Below, piece after piece: positions 1 through 8,920 of a DNA stretch of 64,000 nucleotides. Both the position numbers and the translations under genes were made by a program. The DNA is from Pseudoduganella albidiflava (lineage in GTDB: Bacteria; Pseudomonadota; Gammaproteobacteria; Burkholderiales; Burkholderiaceae_D): positions 2,976,001 through 3,040,000 of the forward strand of contig NZ_CP036401.1 in the NCBI RefSeq assembly GCF_004322755.1. Direction: 5' to 3'. Each line of letters opens with the position of its first letter. The first letter of the stretch is position 1. A model generated the notes under the pieces. That model was given only the letters and a program-made list of their open reading frames with translations, had not been told where the DNA came from and made no database searches.

Positions 1-44
1 TGATGCAGACGGGTGCCTGGCACGAATGCCGTTAGTTTCAGCTC

Positions 45-251
45 ACCCCAAGGGCAAGTTCCGGGGTCAGGGCGGAACACTGGCTTGTAAGCCAGTATCG
101 CTACGTCGGCAAGGAGCGATGCTCCTTGAAACCCCGACTACGCCCCGGCGGGGTGGAGCAGGGGTTTCGCGAAGCATGCTTCGCGCCTGCGTAACGGTGC
201 TGGCATGCATGCCAGCACTCCCCCCTGACCCCAGCCCTTCGCCGTTGGGGT
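45..251. repeat. Palindrome-rich inverted-repeat element beside cphA
   Basis: This non-coding stretch is built from nested inverted repeats. The two ends are imperfect inverted copies: the left arm (45-96) reads ACCCCAA, then GGGGTCAGGG and ACTGGC-N6-GCCAGT; the right arm (197-251) carries the reverse complement of the same blocks. Further hairpins lie inside: AAGGAGC/GCTCCTT (111-127), CGCGAAGC/GCTTCGCG (168-185), GTGCTGGC/GCCAGCAC (197-218), and GAAACCCC (128-135) pairing with GGGGTTTC (161-168). The whole unit can therefore fold on either strand. It has no coding capacity and looks like a MITE- or REP-like intergenic repeat. No target-site duplication was identified, so mobility is inference. 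Confidence 0.6.
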
Positions 252-293
252 GTATGCATGCGCTTTCAATGCGCAAGCGCTGGCCTGCGTCGC

Positions 294-2939
294 TCAAGCC
301 CCGGCCAGCGCGGCCTGCTCGGCGATCTTCTGCGCGCTGGCCGGATCGCTTTCCCGCAGCGCCTCGACGACCTCGTTCAGCGACGAGCCGCAGGCGAATA
401 CCATCACATCGCCGGGCTGGCACAGCGACAGGCCGTGGCGCAGCGCCTCGTGCCCGTCCAGCCGGCTGTGGACCGCTTCCGGGGCCCTGGCGCTGGCGGC
501 GGCGCCGGCCAGCATCAGCCGCGCGCACTCGCCGCGGCCGCGGCCCCGGTTGTTCGATTCGTAGACCACGATCTCGTCGAAGCCCCGTGCGCAGGTTTCC
601 CCGACCGCTTCCAGGTCCTGGTCGCGGCGGTCGCCCGGCGCGGTGATGACGCCCACCGCGCGGCCCTTCGACAGGCCGCGCGCCATGCACGACAGCGCGG
701 CGTACGCTGCCGGATTGTGCGCGTAGTCGACCACCACGGTCACGCCGCGCACGTCGAACACATTGCTGCGCAGCGGATTGTTGCGGCCATCGGAGACGAA
801 GCTGGCCAGGCCGGCGGCGATGCGCTCCGGCGTGAATCCCGAGGCGAGCAGGGCGGCGGCGGCGGCCAGGCCGTTGGCGATGTTGTAGCGCGCGTGGCCG
901 CCCAGCGTGGACGGCATGTCTTCCGCGCGCAGCAGCACCTGGTGGCGCGTTCCGTCGGCGATCACCAGCCGGCCGTCGTGCAGGTAGGCGCCGCGGCCGC
1001 CGTGGTGCAGGTGCTTCAGCAGCACCGGATTGTCCGGATCGAGCGCGAAGAACAGGATCTCGACCCGGTCCGCGAGGCGGCTGGCCATGCGCACGCAGTG
1101 GCGGTCCTCGGCATTGAGGACCACGCAGCGCGACGCGGCGCTGGCCACCACGCCTTTTACGCGCGCCAGGTCTTCCACGGTATTGACGCCCTCCAGGCCC
1201 AGGTGGTCGGCACTGATGTTCAGCACCACGGCCACGTCGCACCGGTCGAACGCCAGGCCGCGCTTGAGGATGCCGCCGCGCGCCGTTTCCAGCACGGCGA
1301 AATCGACCGTCGGGTCGGTCAGCACGGTGCGCGCCGACCAGTAGCCGCTGCAATCGCCGCTGACGATGCGGCGGCCATCGATGTACACGCCTTCCGTGGT
1401 CGTCGCACCGGTGCGCAGGCCGGCCATGCGCACGCAGTGGGCCGCCATCAGCGTGGTGGTGGTCTTTCCGTTGGTGCCGGTAATGGCGATCACGGGGATG
1501 CGGCCATTGTCGCCGCCGTACATCGCTTCGACGATCGCGTCGCCGGCGTCGCGCGGCGTGCCGGCGGCCGGGTACTGGTGCATCCGGATGCCAGGCGCGG
1601 CGTTCACCTCGATGATGGCGCCGCCCTGTTCGGCCAGCGGCCTGGAAATATCGCGGCACACCAGGTCGATGCCGGCCACGTCCAGCCCGATTTTTTGGGC
1701 CGCGCGCACGCAGGCGGCGCGCGTGTCGTCGGGCAGCAGGTCCGTCACATCCTCGGCGGTGCCGCCGGTGGACAGGTTGGCGTTGCCGCGCAGCGTGACG
1801 GGCACGCCCACTGGCGGCACGCTGTCGAAGCCGTAGCCCTGTTTCCGCAGTGCTTGCAGCGCATGATCGTCGAGCGGGATCTGCGTCAGGATATTGGCAT
1901 GCCCCTTGCCCCGCGCCGGATTACCGTTCTCGATGGCGACCAGTTCGCGGACCGTGCGGTGGCCATCGCCGGTCACGCAGGGCGGGCGCCGCAGCGATGC
2001 CGCCGCGACCACGTCGCCGGTGACGAGCACGCGGTAGTCATGGCCTTCGATGAAGCGCTCGACGATCACGCTGCGCGAGAACTTGCGGGCCGCCTCGAAG
2101 GCCGCGGCCACTTCTTCCGGCGTGGTGCATTGCGTGGTTACCCCCTTGCCCTGGTTGGCGTCGAGCGGTTTCACGGTCACCGTGCCGCGCAGCCGGCGCG
2201 CAGCGCGCATCGCTTCGTCGGGGCTGGCCACCACGCTGCCGCCCGGTACCGGCACGCCGGCTTCCTTCAGCAGCGTCTTGGTCAGCTGCTTGTCGCTGGC
2301 GATGCGGCAGGCGATGTTGCCGGCGTCGCCCGTCATGGTGGCCTGCAGCCGCTTCTGCCGGCTGCCCCAGCCCAGCTGGAACAGGTTGCCCGTTTCGGCG
2401 ACGCGGAAGTACGGAATGCGGCGCCGGCGCGCCGCCTGCAGGATCGCCTTCGTGCTGGTGCCGATGGCGTGGCGCTCGGCCGTCTGGCGCAGCGCGGCCA
2501 GCGGCGCATCCAGGTCGAACGGCTGGCCGGCGGCCAGCGCGCCCACCAGGGCCATGGCCAGGTCGAACGCTTCCTGCGCCACCGCCTCGATCTTGTAGGC
2601 GCACACCACGCGGAACACGCCGGGCTGGCCGCGCATGCGGCGCGTGCGGCCGAAGCCCGCCGGCGTGCCGGCCAGGCATTGCAGCTCGAGCGTGACATGT
2701 TCGATGATGTGGCCCATGTAGGTACCGTCGCGCAGCCGCTCGGCGAAACCGCCGTAGTGGCCGGGCGAGCAGCGGTGCGCCATCAGGCTGGGCATCAAGG
2801 CCAGCAGCGCGTCGGTAAAGCCGGGAATCGCCGTCGACGGCACCTCGTGCAGGTCGCCCAGGTCCAGGATCGTCAAGAGGCACGGCCGCGCCGCGTACAG
2901 GTTGGGGCCGCGCAGCACGCGCTGGTCCAGGATCTTCAT
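294..2939 (-). CDS. cphA: Cyanophycin synthetase
   Basis: Polymerises aspartate and arginine into the storage polymer multi-L-arginyl-poly-L-aspartate (cyanophycin) in the cytoplasm, using ATP for both additions. The 881-residue product matches the usual CphA length. An N-terminal domain (about 1-160) precedes an ATP-grasp domain (about 215-460, with IIEVNAAPGIRMH near its end) and a Mur-ligase-like domain with P-loop GTNGKTT at 488-494, followed by a Mur-type C-terminal domain (DYAHNPAAY). The ATG was chosen because it overlaps the cphB stop by 4 bp (ATGA), implying translational coupling. It is the last gene of a five-gene leftward operon, so synthesis and both hydrolysis steps are encoded together. 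Identification is secure; whether the enzyme needs a primer cannot be read from the sequence. Confidence 0.95.
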   Translation of the reverse strand: MKILDQRVLRGPNLYAARPCLLTILDLGDLHEVPSTAIPGFTDALLALMPSLMAHRCSPGHYGGFAERLRDGTYMGHIIEHVTLELQCLAGTPAGFGRTRRMRGQPGVFRVVCAYKIEAVAQEAFDLAMALVGALAAGQPFDLDAPLAALRQTAERHAIGTSTKAILQAARRRRIPYFRVAETGNLFQLGWGSRQKRLQATMTGDAGNIACRIASDKQLTKTLLKEAGVPVPGGSVVASPDEAMRAARRLRGTVTVKPLDANQGKGVTTQCTTPEEVAAAFEAARKFSRSVIVERFIEGHDYRVLVTGDVVAAASLRRPPCVTGDGHRTVRELVAIENGNPARGKGHANILTQIPLDDHALQALRKQGYGFDSVPPVGVPVTLRGNANLSTGGTAEDVTDLLPDDTRAACVRAAQKIGLDVAGIDLVCRDISRPLAEQGGAIIEVNAAPGIRMHQYPAAGTPRDAGDAIVEAMYGGDNGRIPVIAITGTNGKTTTTLMAAHCVRMAGLRTGATTTEGVYIDGRRIVSGDCSGYWSARTVLTDPTVDFAVLETARGGILKRGLAFDRCDVAVVLNISADHLGLEGVNTVEDLARVKGVVASAASRCVVLNAEDRHCVRMASRLADRVEILFFALDPDNPVLLKHLHHGGRGAYLHDGRLVIADGTRHQVLLRAEDMPSTLGGHARYNIANGLAAAAALLASGFTPERIAAGLASFVSDGRNNPLRSNVFDVRGVTVVVDYAHNPAAYAALSCMARGLSKGRAVGVITAPGDRRDQDLEAVGETCARGFDEIVVYESNNRGRGRGECARLMLAGAAASARAPEAVHSRLDGHEALRHGLSLCQPGDVMVFACGSSLNEVVEALRESDPASAQKIAEQAALAGA

Positions 2940-3946
2940 GACAGGGGATTCCTCTTGGTGACGTTGCGGACGAAGTCGTTCAGGGCGGCCGGCGTGTCGC
3001 GGGTGGCGCCCGGCGGCAGCTGGTGCGGGTGGTGGATTTCTTCGGGCAGCGCGAAGCTGCTGCCGGTCGGCAGCAGGTGCAGGCGCACGTCGATCAGCTG
3101 CGGCGTGCCACCGGCGGGAATGTCGGCGACGTTCGAGATCATCGTGCGCCCGTCGACCACGGTCACGCTGCCGGCACCGATCACTTCGATGCCGACGCCC
3201 CGCTCGACCACCAGCGCGGTGTCCTCGTCGATGCCGATGCCCAGCAGGTAGGGATTCTGCGCCACGATGGTGAGCAGGCGCGCCAGCCGGTGGCGTTCGC
3301 TGAAATGCTGGTCGATGACGACGCGCTGCACGAATCCGAGGCCGGCGCCCAGGCTGACCGAACCCTTTTCCGGCAGCAGGTCGGCCTTGCCGTCGGCCAG
3401 CATGTGGCCGCACATGGCGGACGCGCCGGCGCTGGTGCCGCCGATGCAGGCCCCCGATTCCTTCAGCGCGCCGTGCATGGCTTCGTCGAGCAGCGTGCCG
3501 CCGATCATGGCCAGCAGGCGCTTCTGGTCGCCGCCGGTCATCCAGATGCCTTCGCACTTGCGCACGCGCGCCGCCAGCCCGGCATCGTTGGCGGTGGCGC
3601 GGTCGGGCAGGTCGACGCGGATCACGTCGCGCACGCCGATTTCGCGGAACACCTTGTCATAACGCCGCCACATCTCGTCGGGCACGCGGCTGGCCGCCGT
3701 GATGACGGCGATCGTGCCCTGCGTGCCGCCGCTAAGCTGTACGAAGCGCGACAGGATATCCTTGCTGTTTTCCCGGTCCTCATGGCCGCCGACGATGACG
3801 AGGTGGCCGTGCTGGCTGCGGTCGAAATGCCCGTTCGCCTGCTCACTCACTTGCTGACTCTCTTGCTTGTTCGCTTGCGCACTCATTTGCCCACCCGCTT
3901 GCCCACCGATTGAATCACCTGCCTGCCCACGCGTTTGCTCCTTCAT
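2936..3946 (-). CDS. cphB: Cyanophycinase
   Basis: Serine peptidase of family S51 that cuts cyanophycin into beta-Asp-Arg dipeptides. The 336-residue product has the nucleophile elbow GGTSAGA with Ser172 and a DQHF motif at 212-215, both typical of cyanophycinases. The first 45 residues are a low-complexity tail rich in Gln, Gly, Ala and Ser that the fold does not need; they come from short degenerate DNA repeats at about 3840-3935. The start used here overlaps the stop of the isoaspartyl peptidase gene by 4 bp. An internal Met21 is a possible alternative start that would remove half of the tail. The product supplies the substrate of the neighbouring peptidase. No secretion signal is visible, so an intracellular role is likely. 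Confidence 0.93.
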   Translation of the reverse strand: MKEQTRGQAGDSIGGQAGGQMSAQANKQESQQVSEQANGHFDRSQHGHLVIVGGHEDRENSKDILSRFVQLSGGTQGTIAVITAASRVPDEMWRRYDKVFREIGVRDVIRVDLPDRATANDAGLAARVRKCEGIWMTGGDQKRLLAMIGGTLLDEAMHGALKESGACIGGTSAGASAMCGHMLADGKADLLPEKGSVSLGAGLGFVQRVVIDQHFSERHRLARLLTIVAQNPYLLGIGIDEDTALVVERGVGIEVIGAGSVTVVDGRTMISNVADIPAGGTPQLIDVRLHLLPTGSSFALPEEIHHPHQLPPGATRDTPAALNDFVRNVTKRNPLS

Positions 3947-4839
3947 GCGCGCTCCTCCGCGCAGGGCATCTCGCGGTTGCTGTGCATGGCCGCGCCGGTA
4001 CGGTCGACGGCGATGATGCCCACGTCGATCTCTTGCGGCAGCAGGCCGACGCCGCGCCGCACCGCTTCGCCGATGGCCATGCCGCCGGCGATCCAGCCAT
4101 ACACGGTGTAGGCCAGCAGGTGGCGCACGATGTGCTCGCCGATGCCGGTGATGGCCACCGCGCCGTCGGCGCCGGCGTAGAAGCCGCTGCCGATGATCGG
4201 CGTATCGCCGACCCGGCCCAGCAGCGACGGCGCCGAGCCGCCGGTGGAGCAGGCCACGGCGAAATTGCCGGCGCCGTCGCGTACCACGGCGCCCACCGTG
4301 TCGCACGGGGTGAACGCCGGCGGCGTGTCGTAGTTCCAGTAATCCTTGAAGGCGCGGTTGGCGATGCCCGGCGTGGCCGGCTCTTGGCCGCCCAGCGTCG
4401 CCATCAGCCGTGCGTGCTTGGCGCGCTGGCGTTCGCTGATCTCGTGGTGAATCGCGAAGCCGGCGGTACGCGCGAAACGCTCGGCGCCTTCGCCGGCCAG
4501 CAGCCAGTGCGGCGTGCGTGCCACGGCCTGCGCCACCAGCACGGGGTTCTTCGCGCGCTGCAGGCACGCCACGGCGCCCAGCGCGCCTTGGGAATCCATC
4601 ACGGCGGCGTCCATCTCGACGGTATGGCCATCGAGGCACAGCACCGAGCCGCTGCCGGCGTTATAGCGGCCGTCGTCTTCCAGCGCCACCACGGCGGCGA
4701 CGGCGGCGTCGAGCGCGCCGCCGCCGCCGGCGAGGCGGTCGAGGCCCGCGCGGGCGGCGAACACGCAGCCGTCATCCTGGTCGCGGCTGCCCCCCGCGCC
4801 ACCGTGGGTGACGACGGTTGCCTGGAGTTGTTTGGTCAT
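3943..4839 (-). CDS. iaaA: Isoaspartyl peptidase / L-asparaginase (Ntn hydrolase)
   Basis: Plant-type asparaginase family enzyme that hydrolyses isoaspartyl dipeptides. In this position it should split the beta-Asp-Arg released by cyanophycinase into free aspartate and arginine. The 298-residue precursor carries the autocleavage site CDTVGAVV; Thr181 would become the N-terminal nucleophile of the beta subunit. Conserved stretches THGGAGG (11-17), NAGSGS (60-65) and GSGFYAGADGA (217-227) fit the family. It lies 8 bp after the methyltransferase stop and overlaps cphB by 4 bp. The family assignment is firm; specificity for beta-Asp-Arg rather than asparagine is inferred from the operon. Confidence 0.9.
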   Translation of the reverse strand: MTKQLQATVVTHGGAGGSRDQDDGCVFAARAGLDRLAGGGGALDAAVAAVVALEDDGRYNAGSGSVLCLDGHTVEMDAAVMDSQGALGAVACLQRAKNPVLVAQAVARTPHWLLAGEGAERFARTAGFAIHHEISERQRAKHARLMATLGGQEPATPGIANRAFKDYWNYDTPPAFTPCDTVGAVVRDGAGNFAVACSTGGSAPSLLGRVGDTPIIGSGFYAGADGAVAITGIGEHIVRHLLAYTVYGWIAGGMAIGEAVRRGVGLLPQEIDVGIIAVDRTGAAMHSNREMPCAEERA

Positions 4840-4847
4840 GATGTCTT

Positions 4848-5906
4848 TCAGTGCAGGGGTTTGGAAGCCTTCAGCCAGACAGCCGCGATGCGGTCCGCCT
4901 CGGCGTAGGCCGGGGTATCGAGTTCTTCGCCGAACACGTCGGGATCGATTTCCTCGTAGTGCCAGCTCATGCCGGCCTGGGCCAGCAGCGGTTCGATGCG
5001 GCGCAGGAACGGGTCATCGTTGTGGAGCATCGCCACGCCCGTGTACAGCAGCAGGCTGCCGCCCGGCGCCAGGCGGGTAATCGCCTGCTTCGTCAGCGCC
5101 AGCGACAGCCCGGCGCCCAGTTCGCCGCCGCCGTGGCGGTAGGCGCGCTCGGACTTGTCCAGCAGGTAGGGCGGATTCGAGACGATCAGGTCGAAGTCTC
5201 CCGGCACGTCGGACAGCAGGTTGCTGCGCTGGACGGCGACGTTCGGCAGCCCGGCCAGCTGCGCGTTCACGCGGCACAGGTGCATCGCCCGGTCGTTGAT
5301 GTCCAGCGCCAGCACCTCGGCATTGGCGCAGCGGCGCGCGATCGTCAGCGCGCCCGGCCCGCCGCCCGCGCCCACGTCGGCGGCGCGCCGCACCGGGCGG
5401 CCGGTGGCGGCGATCACGGCCAGTTCGGCGCGCAGCGCCCGCGCGAAGCGGTACGTATCGGGGCCGAAGAACACCGCGTCGGCCTCGCTGGTCGGATAGG
5501 CGGAATGGAAGTACAGCACGCCATCGAGGGTGGACGCGCGCAGCGTGGAGCGCCAGCCGTCGCGGTGCGGCTGCGCGATGCCGGCACGGACCATCAGCGC
5601 CAGCATCTCGGCCGGCAGCGCCTCGGCGCGGAACGGCCGGCTCCAGCCGAAGATGTCGGCCAGGTCGCGTGCCCAGACATGGTCGCTGCGACCCTTCACC
5701 CTGCTGTGGGTGGCCGGGGTAACCGTGGTGAAACGGTAGCCGGCGGCTTGCAGCGCGCGGCCCAGTTCGAGCAGGGCCGGCGCATCGGGCAACACCCCGG
5801 CACGCGGGGCGAGCGGGGCGGCTTCATGGGTGGAGCGGTCGGCCGGCGCCGCCGTGGCGGCGGCACCCAGGTCGGGCAAGCCCCCGCTGGCAGTGACATT
5901 CATCAT
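4848..5906 (-). CDS. Class I SAM-dependent methyltransferase with NPPY motif
   Basis: A 352-residue protein with the SAM-binding glycine motif DVGAGGGPGA (177-186), an acidic residue at the next strand (LALDIND), and the catalytic NPPY tetrad at 244-247. NPPY is the signature of N-methylating enzymes (HemK/PrmC N5-glutamine type and DNA N6-adenine type), so an amide or amino nitrogen is the likely target. The N-terminal 90 residues, rich in Ala and Pro, are not part of the catalytic fold. It sits 8 bp before the isoaspartyl peptidase gene in the cyanophycin operon and 67 bp after the oxidase-like gene. No known step of cyanophycin metabolism needs it, so its substrate is unknown. Met1 or Met2 could be the start. 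Confidence 0.75.
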   Translation of the reverse strand: MMNVTASGGLPDLGAAATAAPADRSTHEAAPLAPRAGVLPDAPALLELGRALQAAGYRFTTVTPATHSRVKGRSDHVWARDLADIFGWSRPFRAEALPAEMLALMVRAGIAQPHRDGWRSTLRASTLDGVLYFHSAYPTSEADAVFFGPDTYRFARALRAELAVIAATGRPVRRAADVGAGGGPGALTIARRCANAEVLALDINDRAMHLCRVNAQLAGLPNVAVQRSNLLSDVPGDFDLIVSNPPYLLDKSERAYRHGGGELGAGLSLALTKQAITRLAPGGSLLLYTGVAMLHNDDPFLRRIEPLLAQAGMSWHYEEIDPDVFGEELDTPAYAEADRIAAVWLKASKPLH

Positions 5907-5973
5907 CGGTTCCCCTCGTGTCGTTATGCTTGTGGTGTGATCTTGTGCTGTCGCTGCCGGCGGCGCGGCCGTG

Positions 5974-7410
5974 TCACTGCAGCAGGCGGGCGAACACCCG
6001 CGTGGCCATCAGGCCGGCGGAAGTATGGTGCTGGTTCGGCGCCATCAGGCCGATCAGCAGCGCCATCGCTTCGTCCTTGCTGGCCGTGGCGGCCAGCTGG
6101 GCCTCGAGCAGGCGCAATTCGCAGCCGATGGTCTGCCAGGCATGCTCGTCGGCCGGGAAGGTATGCCGGATCACGCCGCGCGGCGCGGTGTTGCGGGCCG
6201 GCGCCGATTCCAGCGTGTCGAGGCTGCGGCGCAGCGCGCGGTGGCTCGGTACCCGGGCGATGACCGGCTCGCCCCCCTCGCGCGGGGTGACGATCCAGTC
6301 TTCCAGCAGCTGCTGCTCGTAGGCGCTGAACACGCCGAACATCTCGGCCCGTTCGCCGTGGATCAGCTTCCAGAAGCGGCTGTTTTCGGCGGGCTCGCCG
6401 CGGCGGATCCAGCCTTGCTGTTCGAGCTTTTCCAGGAATTGCGGGATCTGCGCCGGCTCGGCCAGCCAGTCGTTGATGGTACGCCCGGCAACGCGGCAGT
6501 AATCCGAATGCATGTTCTTGCCGACCACCGCCTTGGCGGCCAGCATGGCGACGGTTTCCCGCTCCAGGTCGAACGCGGCGATCGCCTCGACGGTGCCGAC
6601 ACCCAGGTCGTTCAGGCGGAAGCCGGCCGCCACGCGCCGCAGGAACGCGGCGCTGTCGCCCACCCGCGGCACCAGGCGCTTCAGGCCTTCCAGTGCCGTG
6701 TGGGCGTGGCCGGTATCGGCGTTGTCCACGGTGACATGCAGCGTGAAGTAGTACGGATCGATGCCCAGCTCGTTCAATTCGTACGACGTGATCAGCAGGT
6801 GCAGCGGCAGCTGCTCGTAGCCCAGGTTGTAGCCGACCAGTTCGGGCAGGAAGTCGTCGGCGCCGGCGGCCAGCGCGAGCTGGATCGCGCCCTGCACGAA
6901 ATGCCGTTCCGGCAGATCCTGCCAGTGTTCGCAGCCGTGCTGTTCGAGCAGCTTGCGGTAGATCGTCACGTGGTTCTTGTCCGGCACGCCATTGCCCAGC
7001 TCTTCCAGGTAGATGCGGATCAGGGCCTGGTAATCCGGGTCTTGCCAGCGCTCGAGCACGCCGTACAGCCAGGCGCCATCCACCAGCTTGGTGGGCGCCA
7101 CGGCTTTCAGGAAGTACAGGGCTTGCGAGCGTGTCTTGAAGAAGCGGCGCGGCGCGCCGTTCTTGCGTGCCGCCAGGTAGGCGCGGTACTCGGTGCCGAC
7201 GGCATCCGTGTGGCGCGTGATCCATTGCGCCATTTCGTCCAGCGTGGCGGGCAGGTCGCAGGGCAGCGCCGCCGCCTCGGCCAGCCGGGCTTCGAGGTAG
7301 TCGGCCGCCAGGGCGGGGTCGGCACCGTCGTACAGCGCGTGGTAAACGGCCCTGGCGTCGCTGGTGTCGATGCCGGTTGCGGGAAGTTGGGCGAGGGCGG
7401 TAGTAGGCAT
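5974..7410 (-). CDS. Iron-containing redox enzyme family protein (heme-oxygenase-like fold)
   Basis: First gene of the cyanophycin operon; 478 residues. The centre (about 200-330) resembles the heme-oxygenase-like di-iron oxidase group: helices carrying acidic and histidine residues such as LHVTVDNADTGHAHTALEGL and KNMHSDYCR, compatible with metal ligands. Members of that superfamily oxidise or cleave amino-acid or fatty-acid substrates, but sequence alone does not tell which. There is no signal peptide. The start is preceded by a purine-rich AAAGAGACAAG at good spacing. Upstream lies the divergent glycosyltransferase. Its steady association with cyanophycin genes here suggests a role in amino-acid or polymer modification; that is inference. 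Family level is fairly sure, function unknown. Confidence 0.65.
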   Translation of the reverse strand: MPTTALAQLPATGIDTSDARAVYHALYDGADPALAADYLEARLAEAAALPCDLPATLDEMAQWITRHTDAVGTEYRAYLAARKNGAPRRFFKTRSQALYFLKAVAPTKLVDGAWLYGVLERWQDPDYQALIRIYLEELGNGVPDKNHVTIYRKLLEQHGCEHWQDLPERHFVQGAIQLALAAGADDFLPELVGYNLGYEQLPLHLLITSYELNELGIDPYYFTLHVTVDNADTGHAHTALEGLKRLVPRVGDSAAFLRRVAAGFRLNDLGVGTVEAIAAFDLERETVAMLAAKAVVGKNMHSDYCRVAGRTINDWLAEPAQIPQFLEKLEQQGWIRRGEPAENSRFWKLIHGERAEMFGVFSAYEQQLLEDWIVTPREGGEPVIARVPSHRALRRSLDTLESAPARNTAPRGVIRHTFPADEHAWQTIGCELRLLEAQLAATASKDEAMALLIGLMAPNQHHTSAGLMATRVFARLLQ

Positions 7411-7675
7411 TCTTGTCTCTTTATTCAGGCGGAAGCGGGAGCTTCGCGGTCGTTGGGATGCAATGCTGGGAGTAAAGCGTTGTCATCTGTATAACGAGTA
7501 TGCGTTGGCACTGCTGCGCTGAGTAGCGGCTAGCATCCCGTGCCCGTGTAAGAGAGGGATTACAGCAATGAGACTTCCACTCATCGAGCGCTCTCGTATA
7601 ATGGTTGCGCCACGCGGTGGCACCGCCGACCGGCGGCATCGGCATCGCCCGGACGGGCGCCTGGGAGTGAAACTC
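7411..7675. promoter_or_regulatory. Divergent intergenic region with a TATAAT -10 candidate
   Basis: This 265-bp gap separates the leftward cyanophycin operon from the rightward glycosyltransferase and must hold both promoters. On the + strand a perfect TATAAT lies at 7597-7602, about 75 bp ahead of the chosen ATG, but no good -35 box stands 16-18 bp before it. On the - strand only weak A+T-rich -10-like words occur near 7490. No operator palindrome or riboswitch-like structure was recognised. Confidence 0.35.
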
Positions 7676-8920
7676 ATGGCACACATCCACCTTGCCTGGG
7701 AAATCGGTGGCGGACTGGGGCATGCCGGCCGGCTGAAGACGCTGGCCCGCGTGCTGCTCGCGCGCGGCCACCGCGTCAGCCTGTCGCTGCGCGACCTGGG
7801 ATATACCCAGCGCGTGCTGGCCGAGCTGCCGGTACCCCGCTTCCAGGCCCCCGTCTGGCTGCACCGCACCGAGGGCATGCCGCCCAACCATGCCAGCCTG
7901 GCGGAGATCCTGCTGGCCGCCGGCTACCTGGAAGTACCCGGCCTGGCCGGATTGACGGCCGGCTGGCGCGCCCTGTTCGACATGCTGCGCCCGGACCTCG
8001 TGGTGGCCGACTATGCGCCCACCGCGCTGCTGGCCGCGCGCACGCTGCACATCCCGACGGCGTCCGTCGGGATCGGTTTCTACAGTCCGCCCGCGGACCG
8101 CGCCTTGCCCTGCCTGCGCGACTGGGAAGGCGTGGCGCCGCAGCGCCTGGTGCGCGCCGAGGCGCACCTGCTCAACGTGGTCAATGCCGTGCTGGAGATG
8201 CACGGCGCGCCGGAACTGCTGCATGCCGCGCGGCTGCTGCTGGGCGATGCGCCGCTGCTGTGCACGTGGCCGGAATTCGACCACTATGGCCGCACCGCGG
8301 CCGAGGGCGAGTGGATCGGGCCGGTGACGATGCCGCTCGGCGGCGCCGTACCGGCCTGGCCGCCCGGCACGGGCCCGCGCGTATTTGCCTATCTGAAACA
8401 CGACCATCCGGCCCATGGCGCCGTGCTGCAGGCGCTGGTGGACGAAGGGTGCCGGGTGCTGTGCTACCTGCCCGAGGTGGCGGGCGGCCGGCCGGCGCCG
8501 CTGGCGTCCCCCGCGATCGCGTATTCATCGCAACCGGTCGCCATCGAGGCGGCGCTGCACGGCGCGGCGCTGTGCGTGTGCCATGCGGGCGACGCGACGG
8601 TGGTGCAATCCCTGCTGGCCGGCGTTCCCGTGCTGCTGCTGCCGATGCACCTGGAGCAGTTCCTGCTGGCGCGGCGGGTCGAGAGCTGGGGCGGCGGCAT
8701 CAATGGCGCGCGGGTCAAGCCCGATGGCGACTGGCGCGCGGCCGTGCGCTCGCTGCTGGACGATGGCCGCTTCCGCGCCGCGGCCGCCGCGTTCGCGCAC
8801 CGGCGCGGCGAACGCACCTTGCTGGAACGGGCGGAACGAGTAGTGGACCTGTTCGAGCGGCAGGTCGCCGCGGCCCGGTCCGGAAGCCCGCCGAGCGCCG
8901 CTACCTGTGACCGCCCATGA
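7676..8920 (+). CDS. Glycosyltransferase of UGT/MurG-like GT-B fold
   Basis: A 414-residue protein resembling nucleotide-sugar-dependent GT1 glycosyltransferases. The N-terminal glycine-rich loop (AWEIGGGLGHAGR, about 6-18) is the acceptor-side motif, and the C-terminal half holds the donor-site signature CHAGDATVVQSLLAGVPVL followed by PMHLEQFLLARRV, where an HxG...Q pattern normally contacts the nucleotide sugar. No signal peptide or membrane segment is evident, so it probably acts in the cytoplasm. The ATG follows GGGAG at suitable distance; an in-frame GTG three codons earlier is the alternative. The 3' end overlaps the convergent small gene by 20 bp. The acceptor is unknown. Confidence 0.75.
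   Translation: MAHIHLAWEIGGGLGHAGRLKTLARVLLARGHRVSLSLRDLGYTQRVLAELPVPRFQAPVWLHRTEGMPPNHASLAEILLAAGYLEVPGLAGLTAGWRALFDMLRPDLVVADYAPTALLAARTLHIPTASVGIGFYSPPADRALPCLRDWEGVAPQRLVRAEAHLLNVVNAVLEMHGAPELLHAARLLLGDAPLLCTWPEFDHYGRTAAEGEWIGPVTMPLGGAVPAWPPGTGPRVFAYLKHDHPAHGAVLQALVDEGCRVLCYLPEVAGGRPAPLASPAIAYSSQPVAIEAALHGAALCVCHAGDATVVQSLLAGVPVLLLPMHLEQFLLARRVESWGGGINGARVKPDGDWRAAVRSLLDDGRFRAAAAAFAHRRGERTLLERAERVVDLFERQVAAARSGSPPSAATCDRP

Noticed and set aside
258..3251. 997-codon open frame on the + strand opposite cphA
   Set aside because: Shadow of cphA and cphB; low-complexity composition without motifs.
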